IMG/VR virus record: IMGVR_UViG_3300027320_000001
Location: 1 to 32,421 of that record
Source: a virus
DNA length: 32,421 bases
Direction: 5' to 3' (one strand)
Every line of letters begins with the position of its first letter. Position 1 is the stretch's first letter. Made by a program: the position numbers and the translations under genes. The notes beneath the pieces were generated by a model. That model was not told where the DNA came from. It ran no database searches and saw only the letters and a list, made by a program, of their open reading frames with translations. This document shows positions 1 to 7,114 of the stretch, piece after piece.

Positions 1-105
1 TCTAAAGTAGCCATCTCAACAATCAAACAAAAAATAATTTATGCACTAGGTGCCGGATGTGGTGCCGTAATTGGATTACTTTTAATAACCTTAATTTTTA
101 AGTAA
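1..105 (+). CDS. 3' end of small two-TM membrane protein (partial, duplicated by circularity)
   Basis: Position 1 is in frame with the gene whose full copy is at 32163-32399; this stretch gives its last 34 residues, including a glycine/alanine/leucine-rich membrane segment and a Lys at the end, with the stop at 103-105. It is not a separate gene, only the part repeated at the window ends. Confidence 0.85.
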   Translation, partial: SKVAISTIKQKIIYALGAGCGAVIGLLLITLIFK

Positions 106-127
106 TATTTATAAACCCAACACCTAA
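1..127. repeat. Left copy of exact 127-bp terminal repeat
   Basis: These bases are identical to 32295-32421. The repeat cuts a gene (its last 34 codons are here, the complete gene is at 32163-32399) and ends inside a C/A-rich intergenic repeat, so it has no relation to gene boundaries. A length of exactly 127 equals a common maximum assembler k-mer, so I read it as the overlap left when a circular contig is written out linearly, not as a packaged direct terminal repeat. Unique genome length is then 32,294 bp. Confidence 0.9.
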
Positions 128-170
128 CACCCAACACCCAAAACCTAAAAACCAACACCCAACACCTAAT
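106..170. repeat. C/A-rich degenerate tandem repeat (CCAACACCYAA units), G-free on the plus strand
   Basis: From the stop of the upstream membrane protein to the palindrome at 172 the plus strand contains no G. It is built from degenerate units; CCCAACACCTAA occurs at 116-127 and again at 158-169, with CACCCAACACCCAA-like variants between. Such simple C/A repeats are frequent between genes in flavobacterial genomes (general knowledge, not checked). It is noncoding as far as I can see. Confidence 0.6.
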
Positions 171-171
171 A

Positions 172-186
172 GTTACATAATGTAAC
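172..186. promoter_or_regulatory. Palindrome GTTACATAATGTAAC, copy 1 (upstream of portal)
   Basis: Seven-base arms GTTACAT/ATGTAAC around a single central A. The identity with the copy at 8222-8236 extends to 21 bases (171-191 versus 8221-8241), so it is a true repeat and not just a shared palindrome. Both copies lie 65-72 bases upstream of a late-gene start codon, with a hairpin in between. A dimeric regulator site is the simplest reading. No binding protein is shown. Confidence 0.6.
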
Positions 187-210
187 CATTTAAGCGCCAC
201 CACCCGTTTA

Positions 211-238
211 ATTTTACCCCATAATTGAAAGGTAAAAT
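211..238 (+). promoter_or_regulatory. Hairpin overlapping the portal start codon
   Basis: ATTTTACC (211-218) is complementary to GGTAAAAT (231-238), with a 12-base loop. The 3' arm contains the first two bases of the ATG at 237. If folded in the mRNA it would hide the portal start. The tape-measure gene has a hairpin in the equivalent place. Confidence 0.45.
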
Positions 239-1466
239 GAGTTTAAACGGTGCTTTTAGCGAAATGTTCAAGCCTGCAACCCGCAGCGCAGCAACCGATG
301 CGTCCTATTTTGGGAACTTCGGCGGCTTCTTCTCTTTGGGTAACGCCAACAACTCCAGTATCAATTACAAAAAGTCATTGGGACTTTCGGCTGTCTACAA
401 TGCCGTCGAACAAATCTCAAACGACATTGCCAAAATCCCTTTTTCGGTAAACCAAAAAAACGGCAACAACCGCGAATCACAACCCAATCATCCAGCTCAA
501 AGACTAATATCTTACGAACCTAATTCCTTGATGACCACCTTTATTTTCCGCAAAACAATGGCCATATCGCTATTGCTTCGCGGCAACGCCTTGGCTAAAA
601 TAGAGTTTGATCGCAACGGAAACCCTATAGAAACCAACTACATCAACTGGGACAACGTGATCGATATCCGCATCAAAAATGGCGAGTTAGTTTATGACGT
701 TCGAGGCTATGCGCAGCCGCTTTTGGCTTCCGAAGTATTGCATTTCAAAAACTTCTCTCACAATGGCATCGTGGGTGTTCCTATCATTTCCTATGCGGCC
801 CAACAGCTCAACATGGCCATCGAAGTGCAAACCTATTCGGCGACAAATTTCGAAAACAAAGGCGTGCGCCAAGGAGTAATTTCCACTGATAAAACCGTCG
901 ACAAAGGAAAAGACAAGATCATTGCAGGATGGCAAAACGCCATGCAAACAAAATCACCGGACCGCGTAGTAGTCCTGGACGATGGCTTCAAGTTCACGCC
1001 CATCAACATTACCCCGCAGGAAGCACAAATCATCGAAACAGGTCGTTTTAACATCGAGGAAATCGCCCGGATGTTCAACATCGCACCACACAAGATCAAG
1101 TCCTTGCAGAACTCGACAAACAATAATATCGAGCAACAATCCCTGGATCATGTTTCCGATACTATCCAACCCTACATCACGAACATCGAGCAGGAATACG
1201 CTAAAAAACTGTTCACTTCAAAAGAACGAGAAAACGGTTTTTTTATTCGTGGCAATATGAATGTGCTTTTGCGAGCCGACATCAAATCCCGCGCCCAATG
1301 GATTTCGTCTATGGTCTATTGTGGTGTAATGTCCCGCAACGAAGCGCGACAATTAGAAGACATGAACGATGGTCCTGAATTATTAAACGAATTCCTCACT
1401 CCTACTAATGAATGGACCGAAAAACAAATTGCAAACAACATAAATCCGCCAGCAAATGGAAATTAA
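237..1466 (+). CDS. Phage portal protein, HK97 family
   Basis: Forms the dodecameric ring at the capsid vertex through which DNA is packaged and to which the neck attaches. The 409-residue length, the N-terminal segment running into SAVYNAVEQISNDIAKIPF, and the C-terminal IEEIARMFNIAPHKI motif (the HK97-portal 'iarifgVP' helix) support the family, and protease and capsid genes follow immediately, as in HK97-type heads. I place the start at the ATG at 237; a TTG four codons upstream is in frame but less likely. The last 11 bases overlap the protease gene. The first residues lie in a hairpin that could limit initiation. Confidence 0.93.
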   Translation: MSLNGAFSEMFKPATRSAATDASYFGNFGGFFSLGNANNSSINYKKSLGLSAVYNAVEQISNDIAKIPFSVNQKNGNNRESQPNHPAQRLISYEPNSLMTTFIFRKTMAISLLLRGNALAKIEFDRNGNPIETNYINWDNVIDIRIKNGELVYDVRGYAQPLLASEVLHFKNFSHNGIVGVPIISYAAQQLNMAIEVQTYSATNFENKGVRQGVISTDKTVDKGKDKIIAGWQNAMQTKSPDRVVVLDDGFKFTPINITPQEAQIIETGRFNIEEIARMFNIAPHKIKSLQNSTNNNIEQQSLDHVSDTIQPYITNIEQEYAKKLFTSKERENGFFIRGNMNVLLRADIKSRAQWISSMVYCGVMSRNEARQLEDMNDGPELLNEFLTPTNEWTEKQIANNINPPANGN

Positions 1467-2076
1467 CCTCAATAAACCCGTAATCCGTGAAGCGGTAATC
1501 CGTGCTTTATCAGATAAAAACAAAGAAAACCGCGAAGCCGAATTCGTAATCTCGGATGAAACACCGGATACTTATGGCACTATTTTTAAAGTGTCGGGTT
1601 GGGATTTAAAACGATACGAAAAAAACCCGGTTGTTTTTTACGCGCACCGTTCAAATTCTGACAATCCTGATATGTTAATCGGTACATCAACTGTTCGTGT
1701 CGAAGACAATCAATTAATTGCAGTAGTACGTTTTGAAAATTCCGACATCAATCCAGTGGCCGAAAAAGTATGGCAAAAAATACAAGCCGGAACCCTTCGC
1801 ATGGCATCCATTGGGGCCAATCCCAAAAAAGGACATTGGGGCGACGAAAAACTAGGTGAAGATCGCGACATGATTTATTTCGACGAACAGGAATTATTGG
1901 AGTGGTCCATCGTTCCCATAGGATCTAATCCTGAAGCTTTGAAACGCGAAACCCAAACTATCGAAGAAATTCGTTCCTCAATCATAAAAAATAAACCAGT
2001 TGAAGTGATTCAACCGGATGAAAATAGAGAGCTCAACGCTTTTGATGCTCAAATTATTATTAACTCAAATTTATAA
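1456..2076 (+). CDS. Prohead maturation protease, HK97/S78 family
   Basis: Serine protease that cleaves the capsid scaffolding (delta) domain during prohead maturation. 206 residues. The family pattern is visible: a PDTYGTIFKVSGWDLKRYEKNP stretch leads into VVFYAHRS with the likely catalytic His, followed by the LRMASIGANP segment carrying the likely catalytic Ser and the EWSIVPIGSNPEA strand that is conserved in phage S78 proteases. It starts inside the end of the portal gene and is followed seven bases later by the capsid gene; portal-protease-capsid is the classical order. Confidence 0.92.
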   Translation: MEINLNKPVIREAVIRALSDKNKENREAEFVISDETPDTYGTIFKVSGWDLKRYEKNPVVFYAHRSNSDNPDMLIGTSTVRVEDNQLIAVVRFENSDINPVAEKVWQKIQAGTLRMASIGANPKKGHWGDEKLGEDRDMIYFDEQELLEWSIVPIGSNPEALKRETQTIEEIRSSIIKNKPVEVIQPDENRELNAFDAQIIINSNL

Positions 2077-2083
2077 AAAGCAA

Positions 2084-3373
2084 ATGAAAAAATCTGCTAT
2101 GTTATTACAAGAACGAGCTCAAAAAATTGCAGCTCAAACGGCGTTACATGCAACTGCCGAAAATGAAAAAAGAAGTTTAGACGAAACAGAAACAGCTACA
2201 TTCCGTAGTTTACAAACTGAAATCGTGGCGCTTACAGAAAGATACAATGATGCTGTAGCATACGAAGAAAATCTTCGCGCTACAGAAGGATCAAAAGGAA
2301 CAGGATTTGCTCCTGAAGAGGGAAAAGCACCAGTAAAAAGAGCCTTCTCTTTACACCGTGCCATCCGTAGCCAATTGGTAAACGGAAACGTGCCTTTAGA
2401 AGGTGCCGAACTAGAAATGCACCAACGCGCTACTGCGGCAGCAACCGAAGCCGGTATTGCTACAGGAGGCGGATTCGCTTTCGAAACAAGAGCACAACAA
2501 ACAGTGACTGAAGATTCAGGAACTAAAGGAGGAAACTTGGTTTCTACTGAAGTACAATCGCCAATCGACTTTTTACGTCCAGAGCCATTAATGAAAAAAT
2601 TAGGGGCTAGCTATTTGACTGGATTAACAGGAAACCTTCGTTTTCCTAAAAATGAAGGCGGAATCGTAGCTTCTTGGGAAGGTGAAACAGATACTACAGC
2701 TGAAACGGCAAACGTTTACGGATATGTAGATTCTATTCCAAAAAGACTTTCAGTGACTGTGCCTATTTCATTGCAAAACTTGATGCAATCGAGTATCGAT
2801 ATCGAGATGTACACCATCAAAGAAATCAACGCGGCCATCGAAAACAAATTAGATGCAACAGCCATCAACGGAACAGGATCAGGCCAGCCTTATGGTATCT
2901 TGAATGCTTCAGGAACTAATGCAGTAGCCTTAGGAACTAACGGAGCAGCACCAACTTGGGACATGGTAGTAGACGCTGAAACAGGTGTATATGTAGGCAA
3001 TGCCAATAGCGCAAAAATGAGCTATGTGGTAAACCCACAAACACGTGGAAAATTGAAAAAAACAAAACACACGGCTGGCGACTTAAACTATTTGATGGAT
3101 AAAACAGGCGAAATCAACGGATACCCTTCTGTGGCTTCAAATCACGTACCATCAAACTTGACAAAAGGAACAGCTTCTGGAGTTTGTTCTGCTTTGATCT
3201 TTGGTGACTTCTCTCAATTGTTAATCAACCAATGGGGTTACATGGATTTGTCAGTAGACGAATTTTCACGTAAAAAAGAAGGTTTGATCGAAGTAACTGT
3301 AAACTTGTTTATGGATGTTTTGGTAAAACAACCAAAAGCATTTACAGTAGTTAAAGATATCTTGACTGCATAA
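2084..3373 (+). CDS. Major capsid protein, HK97 fold
   Basis: Main shell protein, 429 residues from the ATG at 2084; an in-frame ATG at 2018 would overlap the protease gene heavily and is not needed. The first ~75 residues are a charged, coiled-coil-like helical stretch typical of the delta domain removed by the adjacent protease; the rest has the phage_capsid pattern (FLRPEPLMKKLGASYLTGL, then LRFPKNEGG, then the IDIEMYTIKEINAAIENKLDA helix and the NGTGSGQPYGILNA loop). The stop codon overlaps the next start as TAATG, suggesting coupled translation. Confidence 0.95.
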   Translation: MKKSAMLLQERAQKIAAQTALHATAENEKRSLDETETATFRSLQTEIVALTERYNDAVAYEENLRATEGSKGTGFAPEEGKAPVKRAFSLHRAIRSQLVNGNVPLEGAELEMHQRATAAATEAGIATGGGFAFETRAQQTVTEDSGTKGGNLVSTEVQSPIDFLRPEPLMKKLGASYLTGLTGNLRFPKNEGGIVASWEGETDTTAETANVYGYVDSIPKRLSVTVPISLQNLMQSSIDIEMYTIKEINAAIENKLDATAINGTGSGQPYGILNASGTNAVALGTNGAAPTWDMVVDAETGVYVGNANSAKMSYVVNPQTRGKLKKTKHTAGDLNYLMDKTGEINGYPSVASNHVPSNLTKGTASGVCSALIFGDFSQLLINQWGYMDLSVDEFSRKKEGLIEVTVNLFMDVLVKQPKAFTVVKDILTA

Positions 3374-3597
3374 TGTCTGAAAACTTAGATACAGCTGCTT
3401 CTTCAGAAGAAGTAGCTGTTGAAAAAGTTGCAATAGCAACAGAAACTGCACCGTCAGGAAAAAAACTAAAAGTAAAATTTTTACTTTCTCCAACAGGAAA
3501 ATTTGGCTTAGGATATAATGTAGACGAAGTTGCTTCATTTCCTAAAATTCAAGCCACTGAATTAATCGAAGCTGGTTACGCTGAACTCGTAAAATAA
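3373..3597 (+). CDS. Small head-associated protein (hypothetical)
   Basis: 74 residues. The first 30 are acidic, Ala/Ser/Glu-rich and probably disordered; the remainder (KKLKVKFLLSPTGKFGLGYN and the following FPKIQATELIEAGYAELV) looks like a small folded domain of beta strands plus one helix. Small proteins of this kind are often found between the capsid and connector genes in flavobacterial phages and may be head-decorating or head-neck factors; that role is inferred only from position. Start overlaps the capsid stop. Confidence 0.7.
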   Translation: MSENLDTAASSEEVAVEKVAIATETAPSGKKLKVKFLLSPTGKFGLGYNVDEVASFPKIQATELIEAGYAELVK

Positions 3598-3606
3598 AAC
3601 AATACT

Positions 3607-4167
3607 ATGGTAACTCATTTTTATACAGAAATCACAGCAGAGGAATCAGTGCTTACATTAGAAAAAGCAAAGAAACAACTGCGTATTGATGCCGATAATA
3701 CAGACGAAGATGATTTGATTTTAAGTTATATCGATGCGGCACAAGGGGCCTGCGAAAACTTCATCAACAGATCCATCGCGGAACGAAACTTTGTAATGCT
3801 ATGCAACGAATTTTCGACCCCGATCACCTTCGAACGCAATTACGAAAATGATGCTATCGCAAAGATTGAATATTACGCTCCAGGCGCAACAGAGCTTTCG
3901 ACATTAGACCCATCCCAATACCTTTTGCGGGCGTCAAATACCGTAGAATGTTTGGATATCAAATTTCTTTCATTACCGGAAACTGACGAGCGCGATGATG
4001 CAGTTGTAATCACTATCGAGCAAGGATTCGCAGCAGCGAAATGTCCAAAACCTATTCTACAAGCTATCAACCTGCGCTTGTCAGATTTCTTTGAAAGAAG
4101 GGAAGATCGGGAACAGGGAAACAACCCGGCATCGAATAACTTGCTTCGTGCCTATCGAAAATACTAG
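3607..4167 (+). CDS. Head-tail connector, gp6/gp15-like
   Basis: Neck adaptor that sits below the portal. 186 residues. The N-terminal motif LTLEKAKKQLRIDADNTDEDDLILSYIDAAQGACENFINR is the hallmark of the phage gp6-like connector family (residues ~15-57), a four-helix bundle; the C-terminus again is helical (PILQAINLRLSDFFERRED). Position between capsid and the SPP1 gp16-like closure gene is the expected one. Confidence 0.88.
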   Translation: MVTHFYTEITAEESVLTLEKAKKQLRIDADNTDEDDLILSYIDAAQGACENFINRSIAERNFVMLCNEFSTPITFERNYENDAIAKIEYYAPGATELSTLDPSQYLLRASNTVECLDIKFLSLPETDERDDAVVITIEQGFAAAKCPKPILQAINLRLSDFFERREDREQGNNPASNNLLRAYRKY

Positions 4168-4169
4168 CT

Positions 4170-4499
4170 ATGGACAATCCTTTCATTGGCCAAATGGATC
4201 GCAAAATCCAACTGGTACAAAAAGTAAAAACACAAACCAGCACCGGTTCCGAAGTTTCGGCTCAAACCGTAGTTGCTTCGCCTTTTGCTTATATGAAGGA
4301 TATATCCGGTGGCGAAGAAGTCGATGGCAAAGTAAAGCATTTAGTGTCCAGGACTTATACTGTTCGTTTTAATGAAATCGTAAAACAACTTGGTACCGCT
4401 TTAATTTTAATTGATGAAGCCCGAAAGTTCGAAATCCTGCACATCATCGAAATAGGCCGGAAAAAGCACCTCGAAATAAGATGTAAATCTTATGAGTAA
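4170..4499 (+). CDS. Head closure / head-tail adaptor, SPP1 gp16-like
   Basis: 109 residues, small beta-barrel adaptor that closes the portal channel and docks the tail. The pattern IGQMDRKIQLVQKV near the N-terminus, a central SGGEEVDGKV loop, VSRTYTVRF and the terminal KFEILHIIEIGRKKHLEIRC strand are those of the phage head-tail adaptor family. Starts three bases after the connector stop; its last bases overlap the gp10-like gene (ATGAGTAA). Confidence 0.85.
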   Translation: MDNPFIGQMDRKIQLVQKVKTQTSTGSEVSAQTVVASPFAYMKDISGGEEVDGKVKHLVSRTYTVRFNEIVKQLGTALILIDEARKFEILHIIEIGRKKHLEIRCKSYE

Positions 4500-5007
4500 G
4501 CCGCTAGTCGAAATACAAGGATTCCGAGAACTGGAAGCAAAGTTAAAGCTGCTTTCTAATGACAAAGACAAGAAAAAGGAAATCCTTTTGATCCTGCGTC
4601 AATTAGCTAATCCTACGCTTCGGGCAGCGCAAAGTTTTATAAAAGATTCTAGAAAGCCGCACAAGGCCAGGGGTGTTTTGATTCAACCAGGAAACCTTAA
4701 AAAGTCGATTGGAACTATAACTGGAAAGCAAGAAAACCCGACAATTTATGTAGGGCCACGTGCCAAAGGTAATTTTAAAGGATGGTACGGGCATTTTGTT
4801 CACGATGGCGTTAATATATACAAAAAAGGGTTCAAGCGAAAACGGACTAAAGGTGCTAATAATTATGCGGCCAAAAGTAGAACAACTGGCAATCCGTTTA
4901 TGACAAAAGCTAATGCACTTACTAATTCACAAGTGACTGACGATGCCGAGAAACGAATCACCGCTTTCATACAACGCCGAATCGATAAATTGAGTACCAA
5001 TGTTTAA
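4492..5007 (+). CDS. HK97 gp10-like neck/tail component
   Basis: 171 residues, basic. The opening VEIQGFRELEAKLKLLS followed by a helix with RQLANPTLRAAQSFIKDS, and the later GPRAKGNFKGWYGHFVHDG motif, are characteristic of the HK97-gp10 family, found in the neck of long-tailed phages. Overlaps both neighbours by eight bases, so it is translated as part of a chain of coupled neck genes. Confidence 0.85.
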   Translation: MSKPLVEIQGFRELEAKLKLLSNDKDKKKEILLILRQLANPTLRAAQSFIKDSRKPHKARGVLIQPGNLKKSIGTITGKQENPTIYVGPRAKGNFKGWYGHFVHDGVNIYKKGFKRKRTKGANNYAAKSRTTGNPFMTKANALTNSQVTDDAEKRITAFIQRRIDKLSTNV

Positions 5008-5356
5008 AGCAATATCAGAAGAACTTAGGACCTACTTGGGTGGATTAATGGAATTCATGTCCGTAATGCAACGTGACGACAAATTATTCCTATTCCCTAT
5101 TGTAGCGAGTATCGAAAATACCTTACCGCTTTCGACTTATGTATTGAGCGAACGAACGCCGGATACAAAAGACCGAAGCCAAATTAACATCACGTTGAAT
5201 TTTTGGTTCAACATCGAAAGCTACGATCAGTGTTGTGATTTCACCGATACCATGAGCGAATTGATTGATGCAAAATACCTGTTTCAATCCAGCGCAATAG
5301 AATACAATGAGGAAAGCGAAACGTTTTCCGGAATAATAAATTTTAGTATAATTTAA
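5000..5356 (+). CDS. Tail terminator / tail completion protein (DUF3168-like position)
   Basis: 118 residues; ends in beta strands (INITLNFWFNI, ...FSGIINFSII). It occupies the slot between gp10-like protein and the major tail protein, which in siphoviruses holds the tail-terminator ring that caps the tube. The sequence match to a named family is weak, so the call is mainly by synteny and size. Confidence 0.65.
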   Translation: MFKAISEELRTYLGGLMEFMSVMQRDDKLFLFPIVASIENTLPLSTYVLSERTPDTKDRSQINITLNFWFNIESYDQCCDFTDTMSELIDAKYLFQSSAIEYNEESETFSGIINFSII

Positions 5357-5372
5357 TTTAAAAAATAAACAA

Positions 5373-5792
5373 ATGGCTTCAACTATTTACAACGGAAAAT
5401 TGCTTCGTTTCAAATTCGACGGCAAAAAATTCCTTCACGCAACAAATTGCAAATTGACCGTTTCTTCTAAACTAGAAGAAATCGCGACTAAAGATACTGA
5501 TGGTACGGTATCGATTCCTTCAGGATATTCCTTCTCAGGAAGTACTGAAGCACTTTTGGCAAACTTGCCTTCAGGTGATACTACACACGTAACGGCTGAC
5601 GATTTATTATCGGCACAATTAGCTGGAACCGAAATAGAGGTAGAATTCACTACTGATGTTTTGGGCGATATTCTATACACTGGTATGGCTTACATCGACA
5701 ACTTTGATCTAGGAGCTGAAACAGGTACTTCGGTAAAAGTATCTATTTCCTTCAAAGGAAACGGGAATTTGGCTAAAACTATCTTAGACTAG
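5373..5792 (+). CDS. Major tail (tube) protein
   Basis: 139 residues, rich in beta-forming segments and Thr/Ser/Gly. MASTIYNGKLLRFKFDGK, CKLTVSSKLEEIATKDTDG and the closing GTSVKVSISFKGNG strand follow the TP901-1-type tail-tube pattern, in which stacked hexamers form the tail. It is immediately followed by the frameshifting tail chaperone and then (after an accessory block) by the tape measure, the expected order. Confidence 0.88.
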   Translation: MASTIYNGKLLRFKFDGKKFLHATNCKLTVSSKLEEIATKDTDGTVSIPSGYSFSGSTEALLANLPSGDTTHVTADDLLSAQLAGTEIEVEFTTDVLGDILYTGMAYIDNFDLGAETGTSVKVSISFKGNGNLAKTILD

Positions 5793-5793
5793 T

Positions 5794-6183
5794 ATGAATA
5801 GTACGATAGAAGTAGTTATAAAAGAAAAGACTTTCAAGCTGGGATACGGCTTGGAAGTTTTTATAAAGCTTGGCGAGCTTTGGGGACTGGATACCCTAGA
5901 GGAAGTCAACGAACGCTTTCAGGTATTAATACAGGTACAGGAAAACGGTAAAACACCGCTCAAAAATATGGTGATCATGTCTGAGATTGTCGAGGGAATG
6001 ATTAAGGCCAATCCTGAGAATACCGAAACAATCACTGCTATCGAAGTGCGCTCGTTAGCCATGCCAGAATTCGAAGCCGTAGTATCGCAGCTCATGTTTG
6101 GTTTTGCTAAAACCATGCCGCAGGCATCTGAGGACGATACCGAAAAAAAGCCGAGTACCAGGAAGAAAAGCAAAAGCCTTTAA
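5794..6183 (+). CDS. Tail assembly chaperone, short form (gpG-like)
   Basis: 129 residues, mostly helical with a Lys/Ser-rich tail (KKPSTRKKSKSL). Binds the tape measure during tail assembly in the way of lambda gpG; one base separates it from the tail-tube gene stop. The short form ends at the TAA at 6181-6183. A -1 frameshift at 6144-6150 (codons 118-119) leads into the overlapping frame and produces the long form. Identification rests on position, size and the frameshift arrangement more than on residues. Confidence 0.82.
   Translation: MNSTIEVVIKEKTFKLGYGLEVFIKLGELWGLDTLEEVNERFQVLIQVQENGKTPLKNMVIMSEIVEGMIKANPENTETITAIEVRSLAMPEFEAVVSQLMFGFAKTMPQASEDDTEKKPSTRKKSKSL
6144..6150 (+). other. 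Programmed -1 ribosomal frameshift site A_AAA_AAG
   Basis: In the reading frame of the gene starting at 5794 the heptamer splits as A AAA AAG, the strongest known bacterial -1 slippery sequence. The -1 frame is open from 6132 to 6527, and 34 codons of the upstream frame remain at most 11 codons past the slip before its stop. I did not identify a clear stimulatory stem downstream. Confidence 0.85.
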
Positions 6184-6527
6184 CCTGGGATGCTCTCGAA
6201 GAACTAGCTTGTGGCCACATAGGATTGCAGTTGGACTATTACCATCGCTTGACCCAACGGCAGTTTTACAACATCGTAAACGGCTACCGTAAAAAAGAAG
6301 ATTTATTGTCGCGCGAACGCTGGATGATGACCCGTAAAATGATGTACAGCATCATGGCGCCATACCTAGGCAAGGAAGTCAAAGAAACTGATATAATCGC
6401 TTTCCCTTGGGAAGGAAAAGTAATTCAGGAACTAACGGACGAAGAAGAAGAAATACTGCTGGACCAGCAGGCACGAAGCGAAGCATTTTTTGCCCGTTGG
6501 GATGCCCGCAAAAACGGAACGGCATAA
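6150..6527 (+). CDS. Tail assembly chaperone, frameshift extension (gpT-like part of gpGT)
   Basis: After the slip the ribosome reads from 6150 and adds about 125 residues to codon 119, for a fusion of about 244 residues. The extension contains TWDALEELACGHIGLQLDYYHRLTQRQFYNIVNGYR, the W...L..A...G.....Y..LT.RQF pattern seen in T-domains of tail chaperones. A TTG at 6225 is the only plausible independent start and is poor, and the domain begins upstream of it, so expression by frameshift is far more likely. A tRNA gene begins six bases after its stop. Confidence 0.82.
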   Translation, partial: AEYQEEKQKPLTWDALEELACGHIGLQLDYYHRLTQRQFYNIVNGYRKKEDLLSRERWMMTRKMMYSIMAPYLGKEVKETDIIAFPWEGKVIQELTDEEEEILLDQQARSEAFFARWDARKNGTA

Positions 6528-6532
6528 GGGAT

Positions 6533-6604
6533 CGCGGTGTAGAGCAGTGGTAGCTCGCTTGGTTCATACCCAAGAGGTCGTAGGTTCGAGTCCTGCCACC
6601 GCAA
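6533..6604 (+). tRNA. tRNA-Met (CAT), initiator-like
   Basis: 72 nt without encoded CCA. Acceptor 6533-6539/6597-6603, D stem GAGC/GCTC (6542-6545/6553-6556), anticodon stem CTTGG/CCAAG with loop TTCATAC and anticodon CAT at 6565-6567, variable loop AGGTC, T stem GTAGG/CCTGC around TTCGAGT, discriminator A at 6604. Position 1 is C facing A72, an unpaired end that marks bacterial initiator tRNAs, and the D stem has the initiator-type A11:U24 pair. Only two of the three initiator G:C pairs in the anticodon stem are present (T29:A41 replaces one). It lies in the late operon directly after the tail chaperone. Confidence 0.9.
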
Positions 6605-6651
6605 CAAAATAAAGAGTTTCATAATTGGTTTTTTAATTTTTTTTAGGGGCG

Positions 6652-6679
6652 AAAAAGGCTGTAGCAATGCAGCCTTTTT
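6652..6679. terminator. Bidirectional intrinsic terminator
   Basis: AAAAAGGCTG (6652-6661) pairs with CAGCCTTTTT (6670-6679) around an 8-base loop, followed by more T. It ends plus-strand transcription after the tRNA, and the run of A on its left side serves the convergent minus-strand gene that stops at 6682. Confidence 0.8.
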
Positions 6680-6681
6680 TT

Positions 6682-7050
6682 TTAAAGTATTTTTAATTCT
6701 CCCGTTTCAATTGCAGATTCGTAATCTATATAAACTGGAATTAAACCATATGTGTTAAATATTATATATGTTTTATATCCTCTTTTAGAATTTCCTAATG
6801 TTTTAATTTTATGAATTGTAATTTTAGAATTCGATAAATAAGAAGCTGTCATCTCTCCTCCTTGAGTTATAAAAGTAAAAGCATTTCCGATTCGAGGATA
6901 TCCAATTATTAGAGTATCTCCAATATTTAAAGTATGATTATCTTTAGTTTGATATTCTGTATAATTTGATTGACTATATATTTTATTATAAATGGCTTTT
7001 TGGCTGTAACTTGTATAAGTTATTAAAAATAGTAAAATATAATATTTCAT
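6682..7050 (-). CDS. Small secreted protein, likely lysogenic-conversion moron (hypothetical)
   Basis: 122 residues, reverse to all surrounding tail genes. Residues 1-17 (MKYYILLFLITYTSYSQ) are a typical flavobacterial signal peptide with cleavage after SQ; the rest is beta-rich with many Tyr and no motif I recognise. A minus-strand TATTTTTG (matching TAnnTTTG) lies at 7062-7069, 12 bases before the ATG, and the terminator at 6652-6679 closes it, so it has its own transcription unit. Base composition is more AT-rich than the tail genes. Exported, non-structural and independently transcribed: a moron that may act in the envelope of the lysogen. Confidence 0.7.
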   Translation of the reverse strand: MKYYILLFLITYTSYSQKAIYNKIYSQSNYTEYQTKDNHTLNIGDTLIIGYPRIGNAFTFITQGGEMTASYLSNSKITIHKIKTLGNSKRGYKTYIIFNTYGLIPVYIDYESAIETGELKIL

Positions 7051-7079
7051 TTTTTTTTAATCAAAAATAATAAAAATAG

Positions 7080-7109
7080 TTGGTAATTATAAATTTATTT
7101 GTACATTTG
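7080..7109 (+). promoter_or_regulatory. Bacteroidota-type promoter
   Basis: TTG at 7080-7082, 19 bases of spacer, then TACATTTG at 7102-7109, fitting the -33 TTG / -7 TAnnTTTG pattern of Bacteroidota sigma factors. Expected start is near 7114-7117, just ahead of the structured stretch and the gene at 7314. Confidence 0.55.
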
Positions 7110-7114
7110 AATTG

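Noticed and set aside
1-127. True direct terminal repeats for packaging
   Set aside because: Exactly k-mer sized, gene-internal, and the packaging genes are HNH/P27/TerL of cos type.
2018-2083. Longer capsid N-terminus from an upstream in-frame ATG
   Set aside because: It would overlap the protease gene by about 59 bases and add an unlikely hydrophobic leader; the ATG at 2084 fits the delta domain.
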